NCBI GenBank assembly: GCA_018266395.1
Contig: JAFEAM010000028.1
Location: forward strand, 1-57,068
Reading direction: 5' to 3'
Origin: Bacteroidota bacterium
GTDB lineage: Bacteria > Bacteroidota > Bacteroidia > Cytophagales > Cyclobacteriaceae
DNA length: 57,068 nucleotides
Shown piece by piece: positions 35,308-43,145 of this stretch (position 1 is its first letter; the number at the start of each line of letters is the position of its first letter). The notes under the pieces were generated by a model. The model did not search any database. It had not been told where the DNA came from and saw only the letters and a list, made by a program, of their open reading frames with translations. Position numbers and translations under genes: made by a program.

Positions 35308-36297
35308 ATGCTGTTCGATAACCATAATCGCCCAATTAACTATCTCCGTCTGGCGGTTACAGACCGGTGTAATCTGCGTTGCTTTTACTGCATGCCGGCA
35401 GAGGGCATCCACTATTTGCCCAAAAAACATCTGATGACCTACGAGGAAATCGAGCGACTCGTGACCCTGCTTGCCTCCATGGGAATTTCAAAAATACGGC
35501 TGACGGGAGGGGAGCCTTTTGTGAGGACTGACCTGATGCAGCTGATCGAGCGGATCGTGGAAATTCCCGGAGTGAAGGAACTTCATCTTACTACCAATGG
35601 CGTGCTCACTGCACCTCATGTGCCGGTCCTGAAGGAATTGGGCATCGCGTCCGTTAACCTCAGTCTGGATACCCTCGACAAGGAAAGGTTCAACTCCATT
35701 ACCCGCCGGAATGAATTTGATAATGTCATGAAGACGCTTCATTCCCTCATGGATTATGAAATACCAGTGAAGATCAATGCGGTGGTAATGGAGGGAAAAA
35801 ACACTGCGGATATTCTTCCTCTGGTGGAGTTCAGCCGTCAGTATCCTGTCTCGGTACGATTTATCGAGGAGATGCCTTTCAATGGAGAAGGAAGCCATTA
35901 CCCTAAGCTGAACTGGACCTACCGGAAGATACTTGACCACATACAGGACGCCTATCCCGACATCCAAAAGATACAGGACCCGGCCAACTCAACTGCCTCT
36001 CACTATAAAATTCCCGGGCACCCTGGTGATATCGGCATTATCGCCGCATTTTCCAGAACATTCTGCGGTACGTGCAACAGGATTCGCATTACCGCGCAAG
36101 GAGGATTGAAGACATGTTTGTATGATAATGGCGTGCTGGATCTCCGTGAACTTCTTCGTTCCGGCAAGGATGATGAACAAATCAGGTATGCCCTGCTTCA
36201 CGCCATAGGGCACAGGCCTAAGGACGGGTTTGAGGCAGAAAACCGTCGTAATAAGGAGTCTCCCGTGCATGAGTCCATGTCGACGATCGGAGGATGA
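35308..36297 (+). CDS. moaA: GTP 3',8-cyclase MoaA
   Basis: This radical SAM enzyme starts molybdenum cofactor synthesis by cyclising GTP. The 329-residue protein has the SAM cluster Cys in CNLRCFYC (C21, C25, C28), the C-terminal substrate cluster FCGTCNRIRITAQGGLKTC, and the essential C-terminal Gly-Gly (MSTIGG). The RLTGGEPFVR motif is intact. MoaC, its partner, is encoded at 13119. A small exported protein gene follows at once. Confidence 0.97.
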   Translation: MLFDNHNRPINYLRLAVTDRCNLRCFYCMPAEGIHYLPKKHLMTYEEIERLVTLLASMGISKIRLTGGEPFVRTDLMQLIERIVEIPGVKELHLTTNGVLTAPHVPVLKELGIASVNLSLDTLDKERFNSITRRNEFDNVMKTLHSLMDYEIPVKINAVVMEGKNTADILPLVEFSRQYPVSVRFIEEMPFNGEGSHYPKLNWTYRKILDHIQDAYPDIQKIQDPANSTASHYKIPGHPGDIGIIAAFSRTFCGTCNRIRITAQGGLKTCLYDNGVLDLRELLRSGKDDEQIRYALLHAIGHRPKDGFEAENRRNKESPVHESMSTIGG

Positions 36298-36335
36298 TGA
36301 ATTAGGAGGAGGATGTAGAGCTAATTGTGCCGGAG

Positions 36336-36848
36336 ATGAAACGTCTTATTTTCTTATTGGGGGTTGTTTGCGGCGGATTTGGTGTGCTAGCGCAGAAGCC
36401 TAATCCCACCAAATCTTTCACTGTTTCCGGCGAAGTCAGGAATCCAAAGCAAGTGTCCATTCAGGACTTTTCCTCTTACAGGAGCTTCGACATCGGGAAT
36501 GTTGTCATCACGAATCATTTGGGAGAAAAGAAAAGTGATGCGGTTGGCTTAAAGGGCATCCTGTTGAAAGATGCACTCGCATCGGTTGAATTAAACGCTG
36601 AGCTTCCGAAGGATCTGAGCACGTTCTACTTTGTGTGCAAGGCAGTTGACGGTTACTCTGTTGTATTCTCCTGGAATGAATTGTTTAACAACCCCGCTGG
36701 AGAATCTATCTATATAGTTACAGTAAAGAATGGTCAATCAGTTGATAAGATGCCTGATGCCATCTTGTTGCTATCGCCAAAGGACTTCAAGACTGGCCGC
36801 AGGCATGTGAAGTCGCTGGAGTCAATTGATGTCAGGAGGGTTCGCTAA
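36336..36848 (+). CDS. small exported protein, possibly of the molybdopterin-binding oxidoreductase fold
   Basis: From ATG 36336 (a GTG at 36327 adds three residues) the protein is about 170 residues with a signal peptide (MKRLIFLLGVVCGGFGVLAQ). The body reads like a reduced sulfite-oxidase-type domain: FTVSGEVRNPKQVSIQDF, LKGILLKDAL, VDGYSVVFSWNELFNNP, DAILLLSPKDFKTGRRHVKSL. The cofactor-binding Cys of true sulfite oxidases is not evident (one Cys, in FVCKAVDG, is near the expected place). It sits between moaA and a TSUP permease. Family placement is tentative. Confidence 0.65.
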   Translation: MKRLIFLLGVVCGGFGVLAQKPNPTKSFTVSGEVRNPKQVSIQDFSSYRSFDIGNVVITNHLGEKKSDAVGLKGILLKDALASVELNAELPKDLSTFYFVCKAVDGYSVVFSWNELFNNPAGESIYIVTVKNGQSVDKMPDAILLLSPKDFKTGRRHVKSLESIDVRRVR

Positions 36849-36857
36849 AGGTAAATA

Positions 36858-37598
36858 ATGAACGTTTTACTGATTCTCAGTTTTTTCTTTATAGCCATGG
36901 TGTATGCCTCCGTCGGATTTGGCGGCGGAACGAGTTACCTCGCACTTATGGGGGTGATGGCGGTACCTTTTGATGTAATGCGCCCTGCGGCATTGATGTG
37001 CAACATAATAGTAGTAACCGGCAGCACTTTCATTTTTATGAAGGAAGGGCACCTCAGCTGGAAAACAATATGGCCCTTTTTGCTTGCCAGCATTCCGCTC
37101 GCCTTTCTCGGAGGGCTGTGGCCAATTAAGGAACACACGTTTTTCCGTCTGTTGGGACTTTCGCTGGTGATGGCGGCCATGCTTCTGTGGTTTCAGGACA
37201 AGCTCATGAAACTTCGTACAGATGAAAAGAAGTCGGACTCGATGATCCTCAATATTGTCCTGGGTGGAGGAATAGGTTTTTTGTCCGGACTCGTCGGTAT
37301 CGGCGGAGGCATCTTCCTTTCACCGGTACTCCATCTCATGAAGTGGGATCAGGCGAGACGAATTTCAGCCATGGCCAGTGTTTTTATCCTTGTGAACTCA
37401 ATCAGCGGGTTGGCCGGACAGCTTTCTGGAGCGGGTTCACTTGACTGGAGGCTTATCCTGCCCTTATTGGCAGCCGTGCTGGTGGGTGGACAAATAGGGT
37501 CACGTCTTGGCGCTCACAGATTCAACGCCCTTTATATACGCCGGATTACCGCTGTACTGATTTTAGTTGCAGGAACCAATATTCTGTTCAATCATTGA
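36858..37598 (+). CDS. TSUP (TauE/SafE)-family membrane permease
   Basis: The 246-residue membrane protein has about seven or eight helices in two similar halves. Each half has the family glycine motif: VGFGGGTSYLALMG near residue 20 and LVGIGGGIFLSPVLHL near residue 145. TSUP proteins move sulfur-containing anions such as sulfite or sulfoacetate, or small organic acids. It follows the exported molybdopterin-fold candidate by 9 bases, so an oxyanion substrate is possible (inferred). Confidence 0.92.
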   Translation: MNVLLILSFFFIAMVYASVGFGGGTSYLALMGVMAVPFDVMRPAALMCNIIVVTGSTFIFMKEGHLSWKTIWPFLLASIPLAFLGGLWPIKEHTFFRLLGLSLVMAAMLLWFQDKLMKLRTDEKKSDSMILNIVLGGGIGFLSGLVGIGGGIFLSPVLHLMKWDQARRISAMASVFILVNSISGLAGQLSGAGSLDWRLILPLLAAVLVGGQIGSRLGAHRFNALYIRRITAVLILVAGTNILFNH

Positions 37599-37684
37599 AA
37601 TTAATTTCGTGATTGTTGATGCCCCGATGTTAACAGCAACGTCAATCCGGGTATCCGATCGATCTTTTAAACAAAACCAACGCT

Positions 37685-38221
37685 ATGCGCTTCGTTGTCT
37701 CCATTGTACTTTGCCTCTTTTCATTCGTGTCACTGTCACAAACCCCGTCTCGTGTCTTCCCGGTCATAAAGGATTTTGGTGGCGTGTTTCCAGTGCCCGA
37801 TGCGGCTGAAAAGCCTGATGCTTCTCTTACGTACCGGGTGGTGATTGAAGTGGAGAGGATGAGCGACAAGCCAGACACACTCAATTGGGCGCTCAACAAT
37901 GTCGCCAGACTCATCAACCTGCATGCAGTTGGAGGGCTTCCGAAAAATCAACTGGAAGTTGTGATGGCTATTCACGGAGGCGCTGCATTTACAGTGATGA
38001 ATAATGATGCCTATAGATCCAAATACAACGTAGACAATCCCAACCTAAAATTGTACCAGCAGTTGCAGCAGGCTGGTGTGAAGATATTTGTGTGCGGTCA
38101 ATCACTTATCGCCCGCAAGATCGATCGCACTAAAATGGTTCCGGAGGTGAAGGTCGCTACCAGCATGCTGACGGTGATCACTACCTATCAGACAAAGGGC
38201 TACGCGTATCTCAAGTTTTAG
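37685..38221 (+). CDS. exported DsrE-like protein
   Basis: The 178-residue protein has a signal peptide (MRFVVSIVLCLFSFVSLSQ) and a DsrE/F-like Rossmann-type fold: NNVARLINLHAVGGLP, LEVVMAIHGGAAFTVM, LYQQLQQAGVKIFVCGQSLI. DsrE proteins act in sulfur relay, with the Cys in the VCGQS motif as a candidate site. It is 86 bases after the TSUP gene, in the same direction, and its 3' end overlaps the convergent acetyltransferase by 11 bases. Confidence 0.82.
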   Translation: MRFVVSIVLCLFSFVSLSQTPSRVFPVIKDFGGVFPVPDAAEKPDASLTYRVVIEVERMSDKPDTLNWALNNVARLINLHAVGGLPKNQLEVVMAIHGGAAFTVMNNDAYRSKYNVDNPNLKLYQQLQQAGVKIFVCGQSLIARKIDRTKMVPEVKVATSMLTVITTYQTKGYAYLKF

Positions 38222-38660
38222 GCGCCTTTTCATAAATCCATTCCCATACTTCTCCGTCTTCGGCATCCATAACTGTACCGGCGAAACGGAAACTGTTCTT
38301 TCTCAGAACTCTGGTAGAGTAGTTTTCCTCCTTTAATGTTCTGGCAGTAACGGTTACGTCCGGGTCAGCCTCGATGCAAACTTCCACCAATTTGCTACAG
38401 ACACGTGTGGCGATCCCGCGATGCTGAAATTCGTCTACCGTGCCATAAGCTATTTCCACCTTCCCGTCTACTGGCTTGCCTTTGATCCCGGCCGTCGCCA
38501 CCATCTGGCCTTCTTCTTCAACGAGGTAGCAAATCCACGGTGGTTGATATCCAACCTTTCCGTAAAACGCAATGCACATGTTCACCACGTCAGTGCAGTA
38601 GGGGTTCAACAGGAGGCGCGAATTTTCTTCCAGTGTTGGTCGGATAGGCAGAAAGTTCAT
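38211..38660 (-). CDS. GNAT-family N-acetyltransferase
   Basis: The 149-residue protein has the GNAT fold: ICYLVEEEGQMVATAGIKG, EIAYGTVDEFQHRGIATRVCSKLVEVC (acetyl-CoA loop QHRGIA) and TLKEENYSTRVLRKNSFRFAGT. It would transfer an acetyl group from acetyl-CoA to an unknown amine. It stands alone, 43 bases beyond the end of the LytTR regulator gene. Confidence 0.88.
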   Translation of the reverse strand: MNFLPIRPTLEENSRLLLNPYCTDVVNMCIAFYGKVGYQPPWICYLVEEEGQMVATAGIKGKPVDGKVEIAYGTVDEFQHRGIATRVCSKLVEVCIEADPDVTVTARTLKEENYSTRVLRKNSFRFAGTVMDAEDGEVWEWIYEKAPKT

Positions 38661-38703
38661 TCTCTAAAATAGTGAAATTGTCAATTCTTGGTGTAATTCG
38701 TAC

Positions 38704-39486
38704 CTAGCGACCGTCAAACCATTCCTTGAATGCCCCCACTTTCTCGCGACTCACGATAATCTCCTTGTCCCATGCAGGCTGGGTGCTGATCTTCAGCCGG
38801 CTGTTGGAGTACATCACCACATCCTGGATTGGATGAATATTCAGAATATAGGTGCGGTTTACCCTGAAGAAGACTTTGGGGTCCAGCACTTCTTCCAGCG
38901 ACTCCAGTGTAAAGTCGATAATGAACTTTCGCAATTGAAGAGTGACCAGGTAGACATCGCGGCCATCGGCAAAGAAAAATAGCACCTGGTCCGCCGTGAT
39001 GGAGCGGATATGGTCGCCAACCTTAACCATGAAACGGTTCTTAAACTCTTTGACAGAAGTACCCGTGGTCAGAGCACTAATTTTCTCGAGTTTGTCTTCT
39101 CTGATCACCAGTTGTTCCCGGAGGGTTTCCAGTTTGTGAAGGCTTGTCGAGAGATCAGTGAAGGTGACAGGCTTTAACAGATAATCAATGCTGTTCACCT
39201 TGAAGGCGTCAAGTGCATATTCATTGTAGGCGGTAATAAAAATGACAGGCTTCTTCACTTCTGTTTCTCTGAAAATGTTGAAGCTTAGTCCATCCTTCAA
39301 CTGGATATCCATGAAGATGAGGCCAATACTTTCCTGTTTTTCTTTCAGCCAGGCTACTGCATCGCGAACTGAATCGCACACACCTGCAACCCGGATATCA
39401 GGACTGTATTTATGCAGGTACCGTTCCAGTTTTTCAACGGCCGGTGTCTCGTCTTCGATGATCAAAACATTAAGTGAAAGACTCAT
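38704..39486 (-). CDS. LytTR-family response regulator
   Basis: From ATG 39486 (a TTG two codons earlier is less likely) the protein is 260 residues. The receiver domain has acidic residues EDE at 11-13, the phosphorylated Asp60 in IFMDIQL and the Lys in LLKPVTF. The C-terminal LytTR DNA-binding domain has RFMVKVGDHIRSI, VLFFFADGRDVYLVT, FFRVNRTYILNI and IIVSREKVGAFKEWF. It would control genes in response to the sensor kinases just upstream, whose genes overlap it by 17 bases. Targets are unknown. Confidence 0.95.
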   Translation of the reverse strand: MSLSLNVLIIEDETPAVEKLERYLHKYSPDIRVAGVCDSVRDAVAWLKEKQESIGLIFMDIQLKDGLSFNIFRETEVKKPVIFITAYNEYALDAFKVNSIDYLLKPVTFTDLSTSLHKLETLREQLVIREDKLEKISALTTGTSVKEFKNRFMVKVGDHIRSITADQVLFFFADGRDVYLVTLQLRKFIIDFTLESLEEVLDPKVFFRVNRTYILNIHPIQDVVMYSNSRLKISTQPAWDKEIIVSREKVGAFKEWFDGR

Positions 39487-40525
39487 GGGCAACGGCTACA
39501 GTGTGGTCAAGGGTGATCAGCGGAAATTTAACATAATTTTCATATCCAGCTTTTACCTGAATGAAGGGTTTGTCGCTGTATACGGAGTATGAGCGCTGCA
39601 GTCTCTGAAACGCATCCAGGCTTTCGGCGTGTAACATCAACCGGTCATTTAGCACATGATGCAGGACCAAATACTCCTCATCCTCCCGGGTCAGGGTAAG
39701 TGTAAGAGGGGACTGTTCAGAAATGAGAGTATTCCGGATGATGCTATCGGTTGCTGTAATCAGGGCACCTGGAACGATCTGGATATCGCCGGCACCGGTC
39801 ATTTCATTCACCCAATTGATCTGCCCTTGATGTTTCTGGTTGGCGAGCCGCAGCAAATGCCGGAGTGCCGACAGCTCTTCGTCCAGCGAAACAAATTCTT
39901 TTTGACGATGCACCAATTGATAGCGATACAAGGAGGCCAGGCTGTCAATCAATTCCTCAGCTGTATCTGTATCTCGGTGCATGCAGAGAATGAGTTCTTC
40001 AAGAGAATCATATAACAGGTCGGGATTGATTTCCTGGCGAAATGAATGGAATGCTGATTCAAGGTTCTCCCTTAGCTTGCGCTCATGCTCGAGCCGTGAG
40101 GTATTTTCCTTCATGATGTAAAGATTACCTGCATACAGAACATTATAGAGTACAGCAGTGAGTATGAAAATGACGCCGAAGGTGAATAACTCTGTCAGAC
40201 TGATTTCAAAGCCGATGATGAGCCGGTAATACGTGGAAATGGCAATTAAAACGAGCCCTGTACTGATCAGCGTAGCGATCATGGTACGGATGAACAACGC
40301 GTTGGCAATGATTCTGATCTTTTCTGCAATCAGTATGGACAGGCGCATGGATTCAAATGAAATGAGCGTTAGGAACATACTCACATAGACCTCCTGGTTG
40401 CTGAAGAGGGTTCCAAGTTGACCTACCTGGTTATGAATCAGGAGAATAAGTGTATACACCATTGTCCCAAATACAGGCGGGGCCAGTAAACGAAAATAGG
40501 GGCTATGGATGAACAAGCGCTTCAT
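39470..40525 (-). CDS. degenerate LytS/YehU-type sensor kinase (pseudokinase)
   Basis: The 351-residue protein has four or so N-terminal membrane helices (to about residue 135) and a coiled linker, then a region aligning with the His_kinase domain of its neighbour. The phospho-accepting His is replaced: INPDLLYDSLEEL (Asp169) where the intact kinase has IGPHYLFNCLNTV (His173). The ATP-binding N-box also lacks its Asn (LITATDSIIRNTL against LQLLMENAVKHNN). It probably does not phosphorylate itself but may pair with the intact kinase or sense a ligand. It overlaps the intact kinase by 4 bases and the regulator by 17. Confidence 0.85.
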   Translation of the reverse strand: MKRLFIHSPYFRLLAPPVFGTMVYTLILLIHNQVGQLGTLFSNQEVYVSMFLTLISFESMRLSILIAEKIRIIANALFIRTMIATLISTGLVLIAISTYYRLIIGFEISLTELFTFGVIFILTAVLYNVLYAGNLYIMKENTSRLEHERKLRENLESAFHSFRQEINPDLLYDSLEELILCMHRDTDTAEELIDSLASLYRYQLVHRQKEFVSLDEELSALRHLLRLANQKHQGQINWVNEMTGAGDIQIVPGALITATDSIIRNTLISEQSPLTLTLTREDEEYLVLHHVLNDRLMLHAESLDAFQRLQRSYSVYSDKPFIQVKAGYENYVKFPLITLDHTVAVAHESFT

Positions 40526-41574
40526 GCAGCTGTGGGGGTATGTGGATTCTTCAGCACGGGCAGCTCTACAATGAATTTGTCCAGGTCCTTGACCAGCACT
40601 TCAGCATCGGTGAAGTAATGATACCTTCGCCTGATATTTTCCAGTCCAACTCTGAATCCGGATACCCCCGGTGCTGGAGCGGTTTTGGTATTGTGGATGA
40701 GCAAATGTGTATTGTCACGTGCAGCAATGTAAACCATAAGCGGATGGTCCTTGTCTATGTTATTGTGCTTTACCGCGTTCTCCATCAGTAGTTGCAGTGT
40801 CATCGGTGGAATCCAGGAATCAAGCAGGCCGGCCGGAAGGTTGATGTCCAGCATCAACTGATATTCGAACCTAACCTGGAGCAGAAAATAATAGGACTTG
40901 ACAAATTCCAGTTCATCCCTGAGCGTCACCAGTTTCTGCTTCTGATGGCTTAGTACATATCGGAACGTATCCGCCATCCGCCGTATGAATTCCTCCGCCG
41001 TATGGGTATCCTTGTACAATAAAGAAGATACGGTGTTGAGACAGTTGAAAAGATAGTGCGGGCCGATCTGGTTTTTCAATGATTCGAACTGAAGTTCAAG
41101 CTGCCAGCGGTCCGACTGCAATTGCTCAGCCTGGACAACGGCATAATAATGATAGGAGTAGAATAGTCCGTAGAAGGTCTCGTAAACAAAAACCGCAAAA
41201 GTGGACAAAAGCGTCATCTTGAGTACCGAATCACCCTGACCCGAAAAGATGAACGGGCCTGAAAAAGAAAATAAGAGGATTGCCACCAGTGCGTTGGCCA
41301 GCAGGCCTGAAACAAACCGCAGAAGAAAGTTGGATTTCCATTGAATCAACCGGTTCAACAACTCGTCGGTTTTCAGCGCAACTATACCGAACGCAGTCAT
41401 GATGACCGCCACCGAAAGGTAAGATCTTGCATGCTGGGCAAGCCCGGGTGCAATCCCTGTCTCGCTGTAGAACACAAACACGAACAGAAGTATGCCCAGC
41501 AGGGAAGAACCTGTGACCAGCAGGGTAAATTTTCTCATGGAACCCTCAGGCAGTATACGCTTCAGGCGTCTCAT
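40522..41574 (-). CDS. LytS/YehU-type sensor histidine kinase
   Basis: The 350-residue protein has four membrane helices (about residues 15-145) and an intact His_kinase domain: SLKNQIGPHYLFNCLNTVSS with His173, then RYVLSHQKQKLVTLRDELEFV and the N-box PPMTLQLLMENAVKHN. A later glycine stretch (GFRVGLENIRRRY) fits the ATP lid. It should phosphorylate the LytTR regulator encoded two genes downstream. The gene order is kinase, pseudokinase, regulator, all overlapping. Confidence 0.94.
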   Translation of the reverse strand: MRRLKRILPEGSMRKFTLLVTGSSLLGILLFVFVFYSETGIAPGLAQHARSYLSVAVIMTAFGIVALKTDELLNRLIQWKSNFLLRFVSGLLANALVAILLFSFSGPFIFSGQGDSVLKMTLLSTFAVFVYETFYGLFYSYHYYAVVQAEQLQSDRWQLELQFESLKNQIGPHYLFNCLNTVSSLLYKDTHTAEEFIRRMADTFRYVLSHQKQKLVTLRDELEFVKSYYFLLQVRFEYQLMLDINLPAGLLDSWIPPMTLQLLMENAVKHNNIDKDHPLMVYIAARDNTHLLIHNTKTAPAPGVSGFRVGLENIRRRYHYFTDAEVLVKDLDKFIVELPVLKNPHTPTAA

Positions 41575-41618
41575 AACCTGAAGCTAAACAATTTTGGTTT
41601 GAGAAGAACCGCGGCATG

Positions 41619-43040
41619 TCAGTCGAGTGCCTTTAAGGCGCGGCCGTAATAGGTGTCCGATTCAATCTTGCGGGCCGCCTGCCGGTAGGCATCTTTAAGC
41701 GCTGCATCATTCTGGGCTTTGACCTGTGGTGCCGCATTAACCAGCACTTCCGTGATGTAATGATCGGATTCTATACCCCCGGCAACCTGCAGTATGATTA
41801 TTAGATTTTGTTTGCTAAGTCCCTGGCGCTGAAGTGCCGCCTGAAGAAAACTGGACGCATAGAAATCACTGTCACGGCCGGCTACGGTTTCCAGGAGACG
41901 CTGAAATGCCGCGTCATCCAGGGTTTGCTTCTTGAGAAACTGAATGCCCACCTGTGTGAGGTAATGGTCTGAGTCAAACGCGGAAAGAAGATCAATCAGG
42001 CTCATCTGCTCGTCATGAGGCAAGTTGTTTTGCAGCAGTTCCGTCAAGACCTGCGTTTTGTAGTGGTCGCTTTCAAGACCGCGCACGGACTCTACCACCT
42101 TTTTGTAGGATGCGGCAGACAGCCCGGGCTTGTCAAGTGCCTTGGAAAGAATAACAGACCGGTAGTGATCTGACTCCATCGTGAGAGTGGCGTTGATCAT
42201 TTCTGCAACCATCGCATCGGTAAGGTTGTTCTGCCGCAGCAATGAACTCAGCACTTCGGTCTTATAGTGATCCGACTCCATCTTTGAAGTTGCCTGGAGG
42301 ATGACTTTCACATTGTCCAGGGTGGCAGGACCGGCTGAAAGAGCCTCCTTGATCACTTCTGTTCTGTAGTGGTCAGATTCAAAATTCTGTGTGGCTGCAA
42401 AGACGGCCTGGGTAGCATCCTTATTCTTCAGAAATTTGTCCATCCCTTTGCGCAGAAATTCGGAACGGTAATGATCTGACTCCATGCCGGACGTAATTTC
42501 TGAGATGGCAACAGCATAGTCTTTATCAGGGATTGTCAGGCTCATGAGCGCATTGCCATAAAAGACTTTCACGTAATCGCTTTCAAGGGATTTGATCTCA
42601 TTCAGTACTGCTCTCGTGCCGCCCTTTTGGTAGAAGCGATTCACCCGGCTTTCACCGCCAATGGTTGTACTCCGGACAAGCTCAGGGAGTATTTCAGACA
42701 TCCATTTTCTTCCCGCAGGCTCAAATTCAACCAGCGTTCTTCCCTCATAATATTCTCTTTTGAGTCCATTGTTGCCTGATGAAATCACAAGTGAACGCCT
42801 GTTCCCAAATACAGTCTTGGTGATTTCCAGGTAACCATCGGGTGACATGCTCTTGATGTCTTTGTCGTCGTCTGTCAGTTCCAGCTTTCCCCTCACCTCC
42901 ACATTAAAGCTGGATACGCCACTCTTGTTAATCGTTATCTTCTGACTTCCACGGGTATAGAGTACGCTTTCCTGGGCTGTCGCCAAACCTGCTGCACAAA
43001 GCCAAAAGGTGATGGTCAAGTACCTTGAAATCCTGTTCAT
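41619..43040 (-). CDS. exported protein of ten ESD(H)Y helical repeats
   Basis: The 473-residue protein has a signal peptide (ending at about residue 23, TAQ). A beta-rich N-terminal domain (24-150) is followed by ten tandem units of about 34 residues, each starting with a variant of MESDHYRTEVL and continuing with a second helix. The units start ESDY, then ESDH several times, then DSDH, DSDF, ESDH and ESDT. They look like HEAT/TPR-type helical hairpins. Similar SD(Y)-type units occur behind M56 metallopeptidase domains in some Bacteroidota, but no peptidase domain is present here. It probably binds a protein or ligand in the periplasm. Function unknown. Confidence 0.85.
   Translation of the reverse strand: MNRISRYLTITFWLCAAGLATAQESVLYTRGSQKITINKSGVSSFNVEVRGKLELTDDDKDIKSMSPDGYLEITKTVFGNRRSLVISSGNNGLKREYYEGRTLVEFEPAGRKWMSEILPELVRSTTIGGESRVNRFYQKGGTRAVLNEIKSLESDYVKVFYGNALMSLTIPDKDYAVAISEITSGMESDHYRSEFLRKGMDKFLKNKDATQAVFAATQNFESDHYRTEVIKEALSAGPATLDNVKVILQATSKMESDHYKTEVLSSLLRQNNLTDAMVAEMINATLTMESDHYRSVILSKALDKPGLSAASYKKVVESVRGLESDHYKTQVLTELLQNNLPHDEQMSLIDLLSAFDSDHYLTQVGIQFLKKQTLDDAAFQRLLETVAGRDSDFYASSFLQAALQRQGLSKQNLIIILQVAGGIESDHYITEVLVNAAPQVKAQNDAALKDAYRQAARKIESDTYYGRALKALD
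41622..42590 (-). repeat. coding tandem repeat, nine full units plus a partial one
   Basis: The DNA encodes repeat units of about 102 bases, recognisable by the conserved codons for E-S-D-H-Y. The copies are diverged at the DNA level, so this is an old protein repeat and not a recent slippage product. Confidence 0.8.
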
Positions 43041-43093
43041 GATGTCTTTTTTCCTTTAAGACGAGTCAAAGGTGGTAACAGGATGCAGGGTCT

Positions 43094-43116
43094 ACAACTC
43101 ATTTGACCTGAGTTGT
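43094..43116. other. 8-bp inverted repeat between genes
   Basis: ACAACTCA and TGAGTTGT flank a 7-base loop in the 105-base gap between the TPR-cyclase-like gene and the repeat protein. No T run follows, so it is more likely an operator or leader hairpin than a terminator. Confidence 0.4.
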
Positions 43117-43145
43117 TGAAAGGGTGTATTGAGATGTCGGTTGCT

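Noticed and set aside
41622..42590. CRISPR-like array
   Set aside because: The periodicity is a diverged coding repeat of about 102 bases in one reading frame, not identical short repeats with unique spacers.
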